Position numbers and translations under genes: made by a program. This document shows, one piece after another, positions 1 through 6,234 of a DNA stretch of 15,321 nt. The DNA lies in assembly GCA_009695395.1 (NCBI GenBank), contig SIBB01000034.1, positions 1 to 15,321 of the forward strand. The letters are read 5' to 3'. How positions within the stretch are numbered: position 1 is the first letter of the stretch; each line of letters opens with the position of its first letter. This stretch comes from Pedosphaera sp. (lineage in GTDB: Bacteria; Verrucomicrobiota; Verrucomicrobiia; Limisphaerales; SXTU01). A model generated the notes under the pieces. It was not told where the DNA came from. It did no database searches and saw nothing but the letters and a program-made list of their open reading frames with translations.

Positions 1-207
1 ATGCCCGACGGTCGTGGTGATGATCGTGTCCTTGCCCGGCTCCACGGACCCGTTGGGCACGCGCTTGGTGGCCGACTCCAGCCAGAAAATGTCGGCGGTC
101 TGCGTGCTGCCGTTGATGATTTGGAGCTTGGGTCGGGCGGCGTCCTGCGCGCCGACGGACACCGCAGCGAGCAGCCAAAGTGAAGCGAGAATAGATGAGA
201 AGCGCAT
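1..207 (-). CDS. Secreted protein with a VHL-like beta domain (partial, 3' end outside window)
   Basis: The minus strand is open from an ATG at 207 to the window edge, giving 69 residues. Residues 1-20 look like a signal peptide (MRFSSILASLWLLAAVSVGA, cleavage likely before QDA). Residues 28-69 line up without gaps with the beta domain of the von Hippel-Lindau protein: a beta strand with INGS, then FWLES, a PG turn (57-58) and a VGH motif at the edge. Against human pVHL, Trp88 and His115 correspond to W42 and H69, Ser111 to T65 and Tyr98 to N52. The gene starts 48 bases after the stop of the peptidase gene on the same strand, so it is probably the last visible gene of that operon. The rest of the protein, and so its main function, cannot be seen. 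The family call rests on reading the motif by eye and is moderately sure; the signal peptide is surer. Confidence 0.6.
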   Translation of the reverse strand, partial: MRFSSILASLWLLAAVSVGAQDAARPKLQIINGSTQTADIFWLESATKRVPNGSVEPGKDTIITTTVGH

Positions 208-255
208 GGTTAAATGGTGTAGGTAATCTGGCTTAAGCTGACGCGGCCTGAGGAT

Positions 256-2529
256 TCATCGAGGACCCGGCGGAAGTTTTTCGTTCAGGTAGGACGTCAT
301 CAGTTCGCGAAGGTGCAAGGTGGTGCCCGATCCTTCGCTGATGCTGTGCGAGCGGTTGGGATACGCCATCATCTGGAACTGCCGGCCGTGGCGGATGAAT
401 TCGTTCACCAGCGCCTCCACGCCCTGATAGTGGCAGTTGTCGTCGCCGGTGCCGTGGATGACCAGAAGGTTGCCCTTGAGTTGGCTGGCAAAGGTCAGCG
501 GGGAACCTTTGCGATAGCCTTCGGCGTTGTCGTCCGGCAGGCCCATGTAGCGCTCCTGGTAGATCGTGTCGTAGAGGCGCATGTTGGGAACGGATGCGAT
601 GGAGATGCCGGTGCTGTAGAGATCGGGATAGCGGAGCAGTGCGTTCAGGGTCATCGAACCGCCGCCGCTCCAGCCCCAGATGCCGACGCGGGCGGAGTCC
701 ACGTAGGAGCGGGTGGCGAGGACGTGCTTCAGGGCCGCGGCCTGATCCTGCGAGGCGAGGACGCCGATCTGGCGGTAGATGGACTTGCGCCAGTCGCGCC
801 CGCGCGGCGTGGCGGTTCCGCGGTTGTCGAAGCTCATCACCAGATATCCCTGTTGCGCGAGCATGTGGTGCCACAACTGCGAGCCGCCGCCCCATGAATC
901 CCTTACGGTCGATCCGGCTGGTTCACCGTAGACATATATGAGGAGCGGATACTTCTTGGTCGCATCGAAGTCGGGCGGCCGGATGCACCAGGCGTCCAGC
1001 TCGACGCCTTTGGCGACAGGGACCTTGAAGAACTCGGTCGCCGGCAGCTTCAGCTTGGCAACTCGCTCCTTGAGCTTCTTGTTGTCCGCCAGGACACGCA
1101 CCTGCTTGTGGTCGGGAAGTGAGATCAGCTCGGTCACCGGCGGTTCGTCGTGCGACGACCAAGTGTGGAAAGCCCATCGGCCATCGGGCGAGACCTGGTA
1201 GGAATGGGTGCCTTTCTGGGAAGCCGGCGTGACCCGTTCAGTGCGTCGTCCGCTGAAGCCAGACCGGTAGAGGTAGCGCTGCGTCGGGTTGTCCGGCGAT
1301 GCCATGTAGTAGATGCGCTCGGATTTCTCATCCACGTGCACGAGTCCGGCGACGTCGTGTTTGCCGGGTGTGGCCAGCTTCAGTTTGCCGCCGTCGTGGT
1401 TGGCAATGTAGAGCTGGTCCCATCCGCCGCGTTCGCTCGGGAAGACGAACCGCTTGCCGCCGTCGATCCACTTCAGGTTCTGGTTGGCTTCAACCCAGGC
1501 GGCGTCGGTGTCAGTCAGAATGGTTCTCGCCTTGCCCGTGATGGGATCGGCCAGCATGACGCGGTTCGTGTTCTGCAACCGGTTCAGCTGTTGGAGGAAG
1601 ATCTCCTTCGAGCCTTCGGGCCACGCGAGGTCGAAGATGTAGTGGTTGCGCGGATCCCCGGGCACATCGAGCCAGCGTGTCGGTCCGCCGGTGGCCTCGA
1701 CGATGCCAACGCGGCAGGCGGAGTTCATTTCGCCGGTCTTGGGATACTTGATGAGCTGCGTCTTCGGGTAGAGGCCGTCGGTGTTGTTCACGAGCGCCAC
1801 TTCGCGGACGCCTTCCGTGTCGAGTTGCCAATACGCGATGGACTGTCCGTCGGGGCTCCAGCGGAAGCCGTCGCGCAGGCCGAACTCCTCTTCATACACC
1901 CAGTCGAACGTTCCGTTGATGATCTCCGGAGATCTGTTTGTGGTAAGCGCGGTGATGCGTCGGCTCTGCAGATCCTCGACGTAGATGTTCCGTTCGCGCA
2001 CGTAGGCGACGCGGCGGCCATCCGGGGAAAACTTCGCGAACATCAACGTCGACGCTTCGGCATCGCCGCCGAGCTTGACCAGTTCGTGGCTCGTCCGGTC
2101 GAGCACCCAGTAGTCGCCCCGGCTGTTCGTGCGCCAGACCTTCTTCGTGTTGGTGAAGATGAGCAGCTTCGACCGGTTTTTCGACCAAGTGTGGCCGTCG
2201 ATGCCGAGGGGCGACGACTCACCGGGCGGAACCAATTCCGCAGCGGACACCAGGATGTCCTTGGCGCCAGTCTTGGGATTCTGCCTGACCAGGTCACGGC
2301 CGCCACCGGGCGCCTTGGAGGCCTCGAAGGTCGTGTATCCGGAGCTGTCGTCCAGCCAACGCGCCGAGAAGCCTTCCCCGCCAAAATCGCCCGAAGCGAA
2401 GATGCGTTTGACGGTGAGCTGTGGGGAATTGGTCTCGGCTGTGGCCGACAGAGGCGGCGCAGCTGGCGGAGTCGCGGCAAAAGCGAACGAGGCGACGAGA
2501 AGCGCGAATGCGACGGGGACGGGCTTCAT
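256..2529 (-). CDS. Secreted dipeptidyl peptidase IV (S9B family prolyl peptidase)
   Basis: This 757-residue protein is a full-length DPP IV-type serine peptidase that removes N-terminal X-Pro or X-Ala dipeptides. Residues 1-19 form a signal peptide, so it acts in the periplasm or outside the cell. The N-terminal beta-propeller (about 40-490) holds the DWVYEEEF segment at 209-216, whose Glu pair binds the free N-terminus of the substrate in this family. The C-terminal alpha/beta hydrolase domain has the nucleophile Ser621 in GWSGGG, Asp696 in HGTGDDN and His728 in NRSHS, so the catalytic triad is complete. GEPAGS and DNRGT segments around 536-573 also fit the family. The start follows the stop of the upstream enzyme gene by only 12 bases, which suggests one transcript. 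No Shine-Dalgarno sequence is visible. GWSGGG is a small variation on the common GWSYGG. Confidence 0.95.
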   Translation of the reverse strand: MKPVPVAFALLVASFAFAATPPAAPPLSATAETNSPQLTVKRIFASGDFGGEGFSARWLDDSSGYTTFEASKAPGGGRDLVRQNPKTGAKDILVSAAELVPPGESSPLGIDGHTWSKNRSKLLIFTNTKKVWRTNSRGDYWVLDRTSHELVKLGGDAEASTLMFAKFSPDGRRVAYVRERNIYVEDLQSRRITALTTNRSPEIINGTFDWVYEEEFGLRDGFRWSPDGQSIAYWQLDTEGVREVALVNNTDGLYPKTQLIKYPKTGEMNSACRVGIVEATGGPTRWLDVPGDPRNHYIFDLAWPEGSKEIFLQQLNRLQNTNRVMLADPITGKARTILTDTDAAWVEANQNLKWIDGGKRFVFPSERGGWDQLYIANHDGGKLKLATPGKHDVAGLVHVDEKSERIYYMASPDNPTQRYLYRSGFSGRRTERVTPASQKGTHSYQVSPDGRWAFHTWSSHDEPPVTELISLPDHKQVRVLADNKKLKERVAKLKLPATEFFKVPVAKGVELDAWCIRPPDFDATKKYPLLIYVYGEPAGSTVRDSWGGGSQLWHHMLAQQGYLVMSFDNRGTATPRGRDWRKSIYRQIGVLASQDQAAALKHVLATRSYVDSARVGIWGWSGGGSMTLNALLRYPDLYSTGISIASVPNMRLYDTIYQERYMGLPDDNAEGYRKGSPLTFASQLKGNLLVIHGTGDDNCHYQGVEALVNEFIRHGRQFQMMAYPNRSHSISEGSGTTLHLRELMTSYLNEKLPPGPR

Positions 2530-2541
2530 GGAGTTGGGGCG

Positions 2542-3645
2542 TCAATCGACGACCACGACGGCTTTTCCAAGAACCTCGGTTTTCGGCTTGATGCCTAAAC
2601 CGGGGGCTGTGCCGGCAGACATGAAGCCGTTCACACGCTGCGGTGCACCAGTGGCAGTGCTGACGGTGACGTAGCTGTTGAAATCAGTGGACGTGAAGCG
2701 GAACTCCTCCGGCGTGCTGTGCGCCAGATGTGCGATGGCTGCAGTGGTAATGTCGCCGCCCCAACTGTCCTCCAGCGTCATCGCGATGCCCATGCTCACG
2801 CAGAGGTCGCGCGCTTGCTTGGTCTTGGTCAGGCCGCCGAGCTTGCTGATCTTCAGGTTGACCACATCCATCGCGAGATCGGCTTTAGCGCGGAGGAGCA
2901 TGCCAAGGTCGTCCACGTTTTCATCAAGCACGAACGGGTGGTCTGTGTTCCGGCGCACGGCCAGACATTCCTCGTAGGTCAGGCAAGGTTGCTCGATATA
3001 AACGTCCACGTCCCGCACAGCGCGGACAACACGCATCGCTTCGTGTTGCGTCCAGCCGGTGTTCGCGTCGGCCACGAGGCGGTCGCTGGGTAAGAGCATC
3101 GCGCGGACGGCGCGGATGCGGACGATGTCGGTGTCCGGGTCGCCCCCGACCTTGAGCTGAAAGCGCGTGTAGCCGGCGGCGCGGTAGCCGGCGACTTTCT
3201 TCGCCATGATTTCTGGGTCCTCCTGCGAGATGGCGCGGTAGAGCCGGATGCTTTCGCCGAAGCGGCCACCCATCAGCACGCACACGGGCAAGCCGGTCGT
3301 CTGGCCGAGGATGTCCCAGCACGCAATGTCGATGCCGCTCTTCACGTAGGGATGGCCCTTGAGCGCGGCGTCCATGCGGTGATTGAGCTTGGCGAGCTCG
3401 CGCGGGTCGAAGCCGAGCAAGTGCGGCCCCAGCTCGCGCAGCCCGGCGCGCACACCCTCGGCATACGCGGGCAAATAGAACGGCCCGAGCGGACAAACCT
3501 CGCCGTAGCCGATGAGGCCGGTGTCCGTCTCGACGCCGACGATGGTGGTGTCGAACACGGAGACGGACTTGCCGCCGGACCACTTGTAGGTGCCCTCGTG
3601 GAGCGGCAGCTCGACGCGATGGGCGAAGATGCGTTTGATTTTCAT
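2542..3645 (-). CDS. Enolase-superfamily enzyme, probable cis-3-hydroxy-L-proline dehydratase
   Basis: The protein has 367 residues from the chosen ATG. It belongs to the mandelate racemase/muconate lactonizing group. From memory of the family it closely resembles cis-3-hydroxy-L-proline dehydratase, which dehydrates that imino acid to pyrroline-2-carboxylate. Visible landmarks are the N-terminal capping domain (1-125, with KWSGGKS at 21-27), Lys165 in FQLKVGGDP, metal ligands Asp193 (VADANTGWT), Glu218 (IEQP) and Asp241 (LDEN), and Lys265 in NLKISKLGG. The N-terminal Lys of the usual KxK pair is Gln163, as in the hydroxyproline enzymes. DSWGGDI at 293-299 also fits. There is no signal peptide, so it is cytosolic. 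In-frame starts at 3663 (ATG) and 3678 (GTG) would add 6 or 11 residues; 3645 fits where the family begins. The superfamily is certain, the substrate less so, since related enzymes act on sugar acids or dipeptides. It is probably the first gene of the operon with DPP IV. Confidence 0.85.
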   Translation of the reverse strand: MKIKRIFAHRVELPLHEGTYKWSGGKSVSVFDTTIVGVETDTGLIGYGEVCPLGPFYLPAYAEGVRAGLRELGPHLLGFDPRELAKLNHRMDAALKGHPYVKSGIDIACWDILGQTTGLPVCVLMGGRFGESIRLYRAISQEDPEIMAKKVAGYRAAGYTRFQLKVGGDPDTDIVRIRAVRAMLLPSDRLVADANTGWTQHEAMRVVRAVRDVDVYIEQPCLTYEECLAVRRNTDHPFVLDENVDDLGMLLRAKADLAMDVVNLKISKLGGLTKTKQARDLCVSMGIAMTLEDSWGGDITTAAIAHLAHSTPEEFRFTSTDFNSYVTVSTATGAPQRVNGFMSAGTAPGLGIKPKTEVLGKAVVVVD

Positions 3646-3776
3646 GGGCGGAGTATGTGACATGAGCAGCGCTGGCACAAGCTGCGGCGGCGCGGCCTCG
3701 GCTTCGTGAGCACACCTGTGGCCTGTTCAACCCATTTCAACTTTGGTGTCCCGGCCTAATCGCAGCTCAAATTCCT

Positions 3777-3805
3777 TTGCCTCACTTCCAGTGCGTGTGT
3801 AGAAA
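3777..3805 (+). promoter_or_regulatory. Candidate sigma-70-like promoter for the TRAP operon
   Basis: The 183 bases between the divergent enzyme and TatT genes hold TTGCCT (3777-3782), a 17-base spacer and TAGAAA (3800-3805). Each box matches 4 of 6 consensus positions. The pair ends 23 bases before the TatT start. It is the best pair by eye; no matching pair for the opposite strand stood out, and no operator was recognised. Confidence 0.25.
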
Positions 3806-3828
3806 CGCGCTCTGTTAGCAGCCTGCGA

Positions 3829-4815
3829 ATGAAACGCTTTCCTTGTCACTGGTCACTCCCGCGCTTGGCGCAACGCTTCCTTCGCGGCGTTGTGTTGGCG
3901 CTCCTGCTTGGCCTCGTCGCTGGCAACACCGGCTGCTCCATCAAACGCCTCGCCATCAACCAGCTCGGCGACGCGCTCTCCAACGGCGGCGGCAGCTTCG
4001 CCACGGACGATGACCCCGACCTCATCCGCGCCGCCGCGCCGTTCAGCCTCAAGCTCATGGAGTCGCTGCTCGTCGAGTCGCCGCAGCACCGCGAACTGCT
4101 CCAGGCCCTTGCCAGCGGCTTCACGCAATACGCCTACGCCTTCGCCGCCCTGCCCGCCGACGAGTTGGAGGAGAAGGACCTCGCCGCTGCCAACGCCGGG
4201 CACGCGCGCGCCAAGCGGCTCTATCTCCGCGCGCGCAACTACGGCTTGCGCGGGCTCGCGGTGAAGCATCCCGACTTTGAGAAGCTCCTGCGCGCCAGCC
4301 CCACCGCCGTGCGCGTCACGACGAAGGCCGACGTGCATCTGCTCTACTGGACCGCCGTGTCGTGGGCCGCCGGCATCTCGCTCTCAAAGGACAACCCCGA
4401 CGCCATCGCCGACCTACCGCTGGCGGCGGCGTTGATGGACCGCGCGCTGGCGCTGGATTCGGGGTTCGACCACGGCGCGATTCACTCCTTCCTCATCACG
4501 TTCGAGCTGGCGCGGCCCGGTGCGGGACCGGACGCGGTGGCGAAGGCGCGTCAACACTTCGCGCGTGCCGTCGAGTTGAGCGGCGGGAACCAAGCGGGAC
4601 CGTTCGTCGCGCTGGCGGAGAGCGTCGCGCTCCAGCAGCAGAATGCCGCCGAGTTCAAAGCGTTGCTCGACCAGGCATTGGCCGTCAAAGTGGACGCCCG
4701 TCCCGAATGGCGGCTGGTGAACACGCTCATGCAGCGCCGCGCCGCATGGCTGCTGGCACGGATTGATGATTTGATATTGCCGGCCTTGCCGCCGGAAACC
4801 GCGAAACCAAAATGA
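3829..4815 (+). CDS. TRAP transporter TatT-type lipoprotein (TPR-like T component)
   Basis: This 328-residue protein matches the TatT family, the helical TPR-like partner of TRAP binding proteins described in Treponema pallidum. A basic n-region, a hydrophobic core (about 18-31) and a lipobox NTGC with Cys36 predict a lipoprotein. Asn rather than Leu at -3 makes the lipobox imperfect. The mature part begins with the family-like INQLGDALSNGG (43-54), then DDDPDLIRAAAPFSLKLMESLL, followed by alpha-helical repeats to about 315. TatT proteins are thought to form a complex with the binding protein in the periplasm and perhaps pass ligands to it. The stop overlaps the start of the next gene by four bases (ATGA at 4812-4815), which suggests translational coupling. 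No Shine-Dalgarno sequence precedes the ATG. The protein ends in a short basic tail (AKPK). Confidence 0.88.
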   Translation: MKRFPCHWSLPRLAQRFLRGVVLALLLGLVAGNTGCSIKRLAINQLGDALSNGGGSFATDDDPDLIRAAAPFSLKLMESLLVESPQHRELLQALASGFTQYAYAFAALPADELEEKDLAAANAGHARAKRLYLRARNYGLRGLAVKHPDFEKLLRASPTAVRVTTKADVHLLYWTAVSWAAGISLSKDNPDAIADLPLAAALMDRALALDSGFDHGAIHSFLITFELARPGAGPDAVAKARQHFARAVELSGGNQAGPFVALAESVALQQQNAAEFKALLDQALAVKVDARPEWRLVNTLMQRRAAWLLARIDDLILPALPPETAKPK

Positions 4816-5897
4816 ATCTTCCCGCGCCCTGTTCTCCTACTCGTAATCCTAATCCTCCGAGCGCCGAGAGCACGATTAAGATTACCAGCAGGAGCTTCGC
4901 CCTTGGGGCCGCGCTGCTGCTCTTCGGCAGCCTGCTCGGTGCCACCGCTGCCGCTCCCGTCAAAATCCGCCTCGCCACCCTCGCGCCCAAAGACTCCTCG
5001 CCCCACAAGAGCCTCCAGCAGATGGGCGAGGCGTGGAAGAAATCCACCGGCGACCAGGTCCAGCTCACCCTGTTCACCGACGGCACGATGGGCGGCGAGG
5101 CCGACATGGTTCGCCGCATGCGCATCGGCCAGATTCAGGCTGCGATGCTCACCGCCCCCGGCCTCTCGCAAATCGAGGACTCCGTCGGTGGGCTGCAACT
5201 CCTGCCGATGATGTTCCGCTCGCTCGACGAGTTTGATTACGTCTTCGAGAAGCTCCGGCCCGGGCTGGAGAAGAAGTTTCGCGACAAGGGTTTTGAAATC
5301 CTCTGCTGGGGCGACCTCGGCTGGGTGCGCCTCTTCTCGAAGCAGCCGGCCCACCGCATTGACGACTACCGCAAGATGAAGGTCTTCGTCTGGTCCGGCG
5401 ATTCCCGCTCCGCCGACGTGATGCGCGCCCTGCGCGTCAACCCCGTGCCCGCCGAGCAGACCGACGTGCTGCCCGGCCTCCAGACCGGCCTCTTCGACAT
5501 GGTGCCCAGCGTGCCCATCTACGCGCTGGCCGGGCAGTTCTTCGGCCCCGCCTCGCACATGCTCGAAATCAACTGGGTGCCGCTCGTCGGCGCGACCATC
5601 GTGTCGAAGAAGAGCTGGGACGCCACGCCTGCCGACAAGCGTGCCGCCCTCCAGCAGGCCGCTGCCGAGGCCGGCAAACAAATCCGCAACCGCGGCCGGG
5701 CTGAGAGCGATGAAGCCACCGCCGCGATGGTGAAGCGCGGCCTGAAAGTCACCCAACCTACGCCCGACGACCTCGCCGACTGGGTGCGCTTCACCGACGA
5801 GGCTTACCCGAAAATCCGTGGCAAACTCATCCCCGCCGAGATGTTCGACGAGGTGTCGAAGCTCGTGAAAGAGTATCGGGCGAAGGCGGGGAAATGA
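4812..5897 (+). CDS. TRAP transporter DctP-like solute-binding protein (TatP type)
   Basis: The protein has 361 residues and is the periplasmic binding subunit of the TRAP transporter. After an unusual 28-residue polar N-terminus, a hydrophobic core (29-45) and an Ala-rich cleavage region (ATAAA) form a signal peptide. The mature DctP fold starts at KIRLATLAPKDSSPHKSL (51-68). GGEADMVRRMRIGQIQAAM (94-112) is a typical family segment. In ordinary TRAP binding proteins the segment LKIRV supplies an Arg that holds the substrate carboxylate; here it reads MKVFVW (189-194), with Phe192 in its place. That agrees with the TatP branch, believed to bind hydrophobic ligands. The start is fixed by the ATGA overlap with tatT, since no other Met occurs before residue 71. 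Residues 8-28 are encoded by a palindromic repeat, so the true start or the original leader may have differed. Confidence 0.9.
   Translation: MNLPAPCSPTRNPNPPSAESTIKITSRSFALGAALLLFGSLLGATAAAPVKIRLATLAPKDSSPHKSLQQMGEAWKKSTGDQVQLTLFTDGTMGGEADMVRRMRIGQIQAAMLTAPGLSQIEDSVGGLQLLPMMFRSLDEFDYVFEKLRPGLEKKFRDKGFEILCWGDLGWVRLFSKQPAHRIDDYRKMKVFVWSGDSRSADVMRALRVNPVPAEQTDVLPGLQTGLFDMVPSVPIYALAGQFFGPASHMLEINWVPLVGATIVSKKSWDATPADKRAALQQAAAEAGKQIRNRGRAESDEATAAMVKRGLKVTQPTPDDLADWVRFTDEAYPKIRGKLIPAEMFDEVSKLVKEYRAKAGK
4834..4894 (+). repeat. Imperfect palindrome inside the dctP signal-peptide region
   Basis: Two 21-base arms (4834-4854 and 4874-4894) are inverted copies with 18 of 21 matches, separated by 19 bases. 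The cores are GTAATCCTAATC and GATTAAGATTAC. The element is lower in GC than the flanking DNA and encodes residues 8-28 of the binding protein in frame, just before the hydrophobic core. It resembles a dispersed REP- or MITE-like element, but no second copy lies in this window. Confidence 0.65.
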
Positions 5898-5950
5898 TTC
5901 CAATGCGGCACGACATTGGGTGGAACGGCTGGGGAACCACTACGCGCTTC

Positions 5951-6079
5951 TTCTCCCTCTCCCTTCATCAGATGAGGGGAGAGGGCTGGGGTGAGGGGTT
6001 ACGTGCGTCGGCGTGGGTGGCCGCACTCCTCATCCGGCCTGCGGCCAACTTCTCCCCTCCTCCGAGGAAGGGAGAAGGC
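5951..6079 (+). repeat. Compound palindromic repeat between dctP and the permease gene
   Basis: The first hairpin has arms 5955-5968 and 5972-5985 with a CAG loop and a single T-G mismatch. The second has arms 6049-6061 and 6065-6077 with a CCG loop and one mismatch, preceded by a small GGCC-TGC-GGCC palindrome (6036-6046). The segment around 5985-5999 (CTGGGGTGAGGGG) is also roughly the inverse of CTCCTCATCCGG near 6027-6037, so the whole unit is a nested inverted repeat. Similar CTCATCCGGCCTGCGGCC / TCTCCCC elements are known as dispersed repeats in several proteobacterial and other genomes. The unit fills much of the 337-base gap inside the TRAP gene set, in which no gene was seen. Confidence 0.7.
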
Positions 6080-6150
6080 GTGCGGCGTGGCGTGCGGTTG
6101 GCATTCCAACGACTTGTCTCGGGAATTGGTATGTGGAGGGAGACGAGTCA

Positions 6151-6218
6151 TGTTCCGTGTGCCGTGTTCCGTCAGGAACGCGCCGCCGCCACGAGGTTGC
6201 TTACGGAGCACGCAACAC
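6151..6218 (+). repeat. Imperfect inverted repeat just upstream of the permease gene
   Basis: TGTTCCGT occurs twice in direct orientation (6151-6158 and 6165-6172). The arm 6157-6172 is matched at 13 of 16 positions by the inverse of 6203-6218, with a 30-base spacer. The element ends 16 bases before the DctQM start, so it may affect expression of that gene. It could also be only a dispersed repeat. Confidence 0.45.
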
Positions 6219-6234
6219 AGAGCAAACCCTTCCG

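Noticed and set aside
1150..2598. Long open frame on the plus strand opposite the DPP IV gene
   Set aside because: It mirrors a certain, full-length peptidase gene. The translated product is low in recognisable motifs and reflects high GC at third codon positions.
2542..3645. Calling the enolase-superfamily enzyme a mandelate racemase
   Set aside because: It keeps a Lys on strand six (Lys265) rather than the His-Asp dyad of mandelate racemase, and overall it resembles the hydroxyproline dehydratases far more.
4551..5903. Long open frame on the minus strand opposite tatT and dctP
   Set aside because: It spans two well-supported genes on the other strand and shows no domain or signal sequence.
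6013..6234. Upstream extension of the permease frame
   Set aside because: The extra 74 codons are translated from palindromic repeats and have no membrane or signal character; the ATG at 6235 gives a normal DctQ start.
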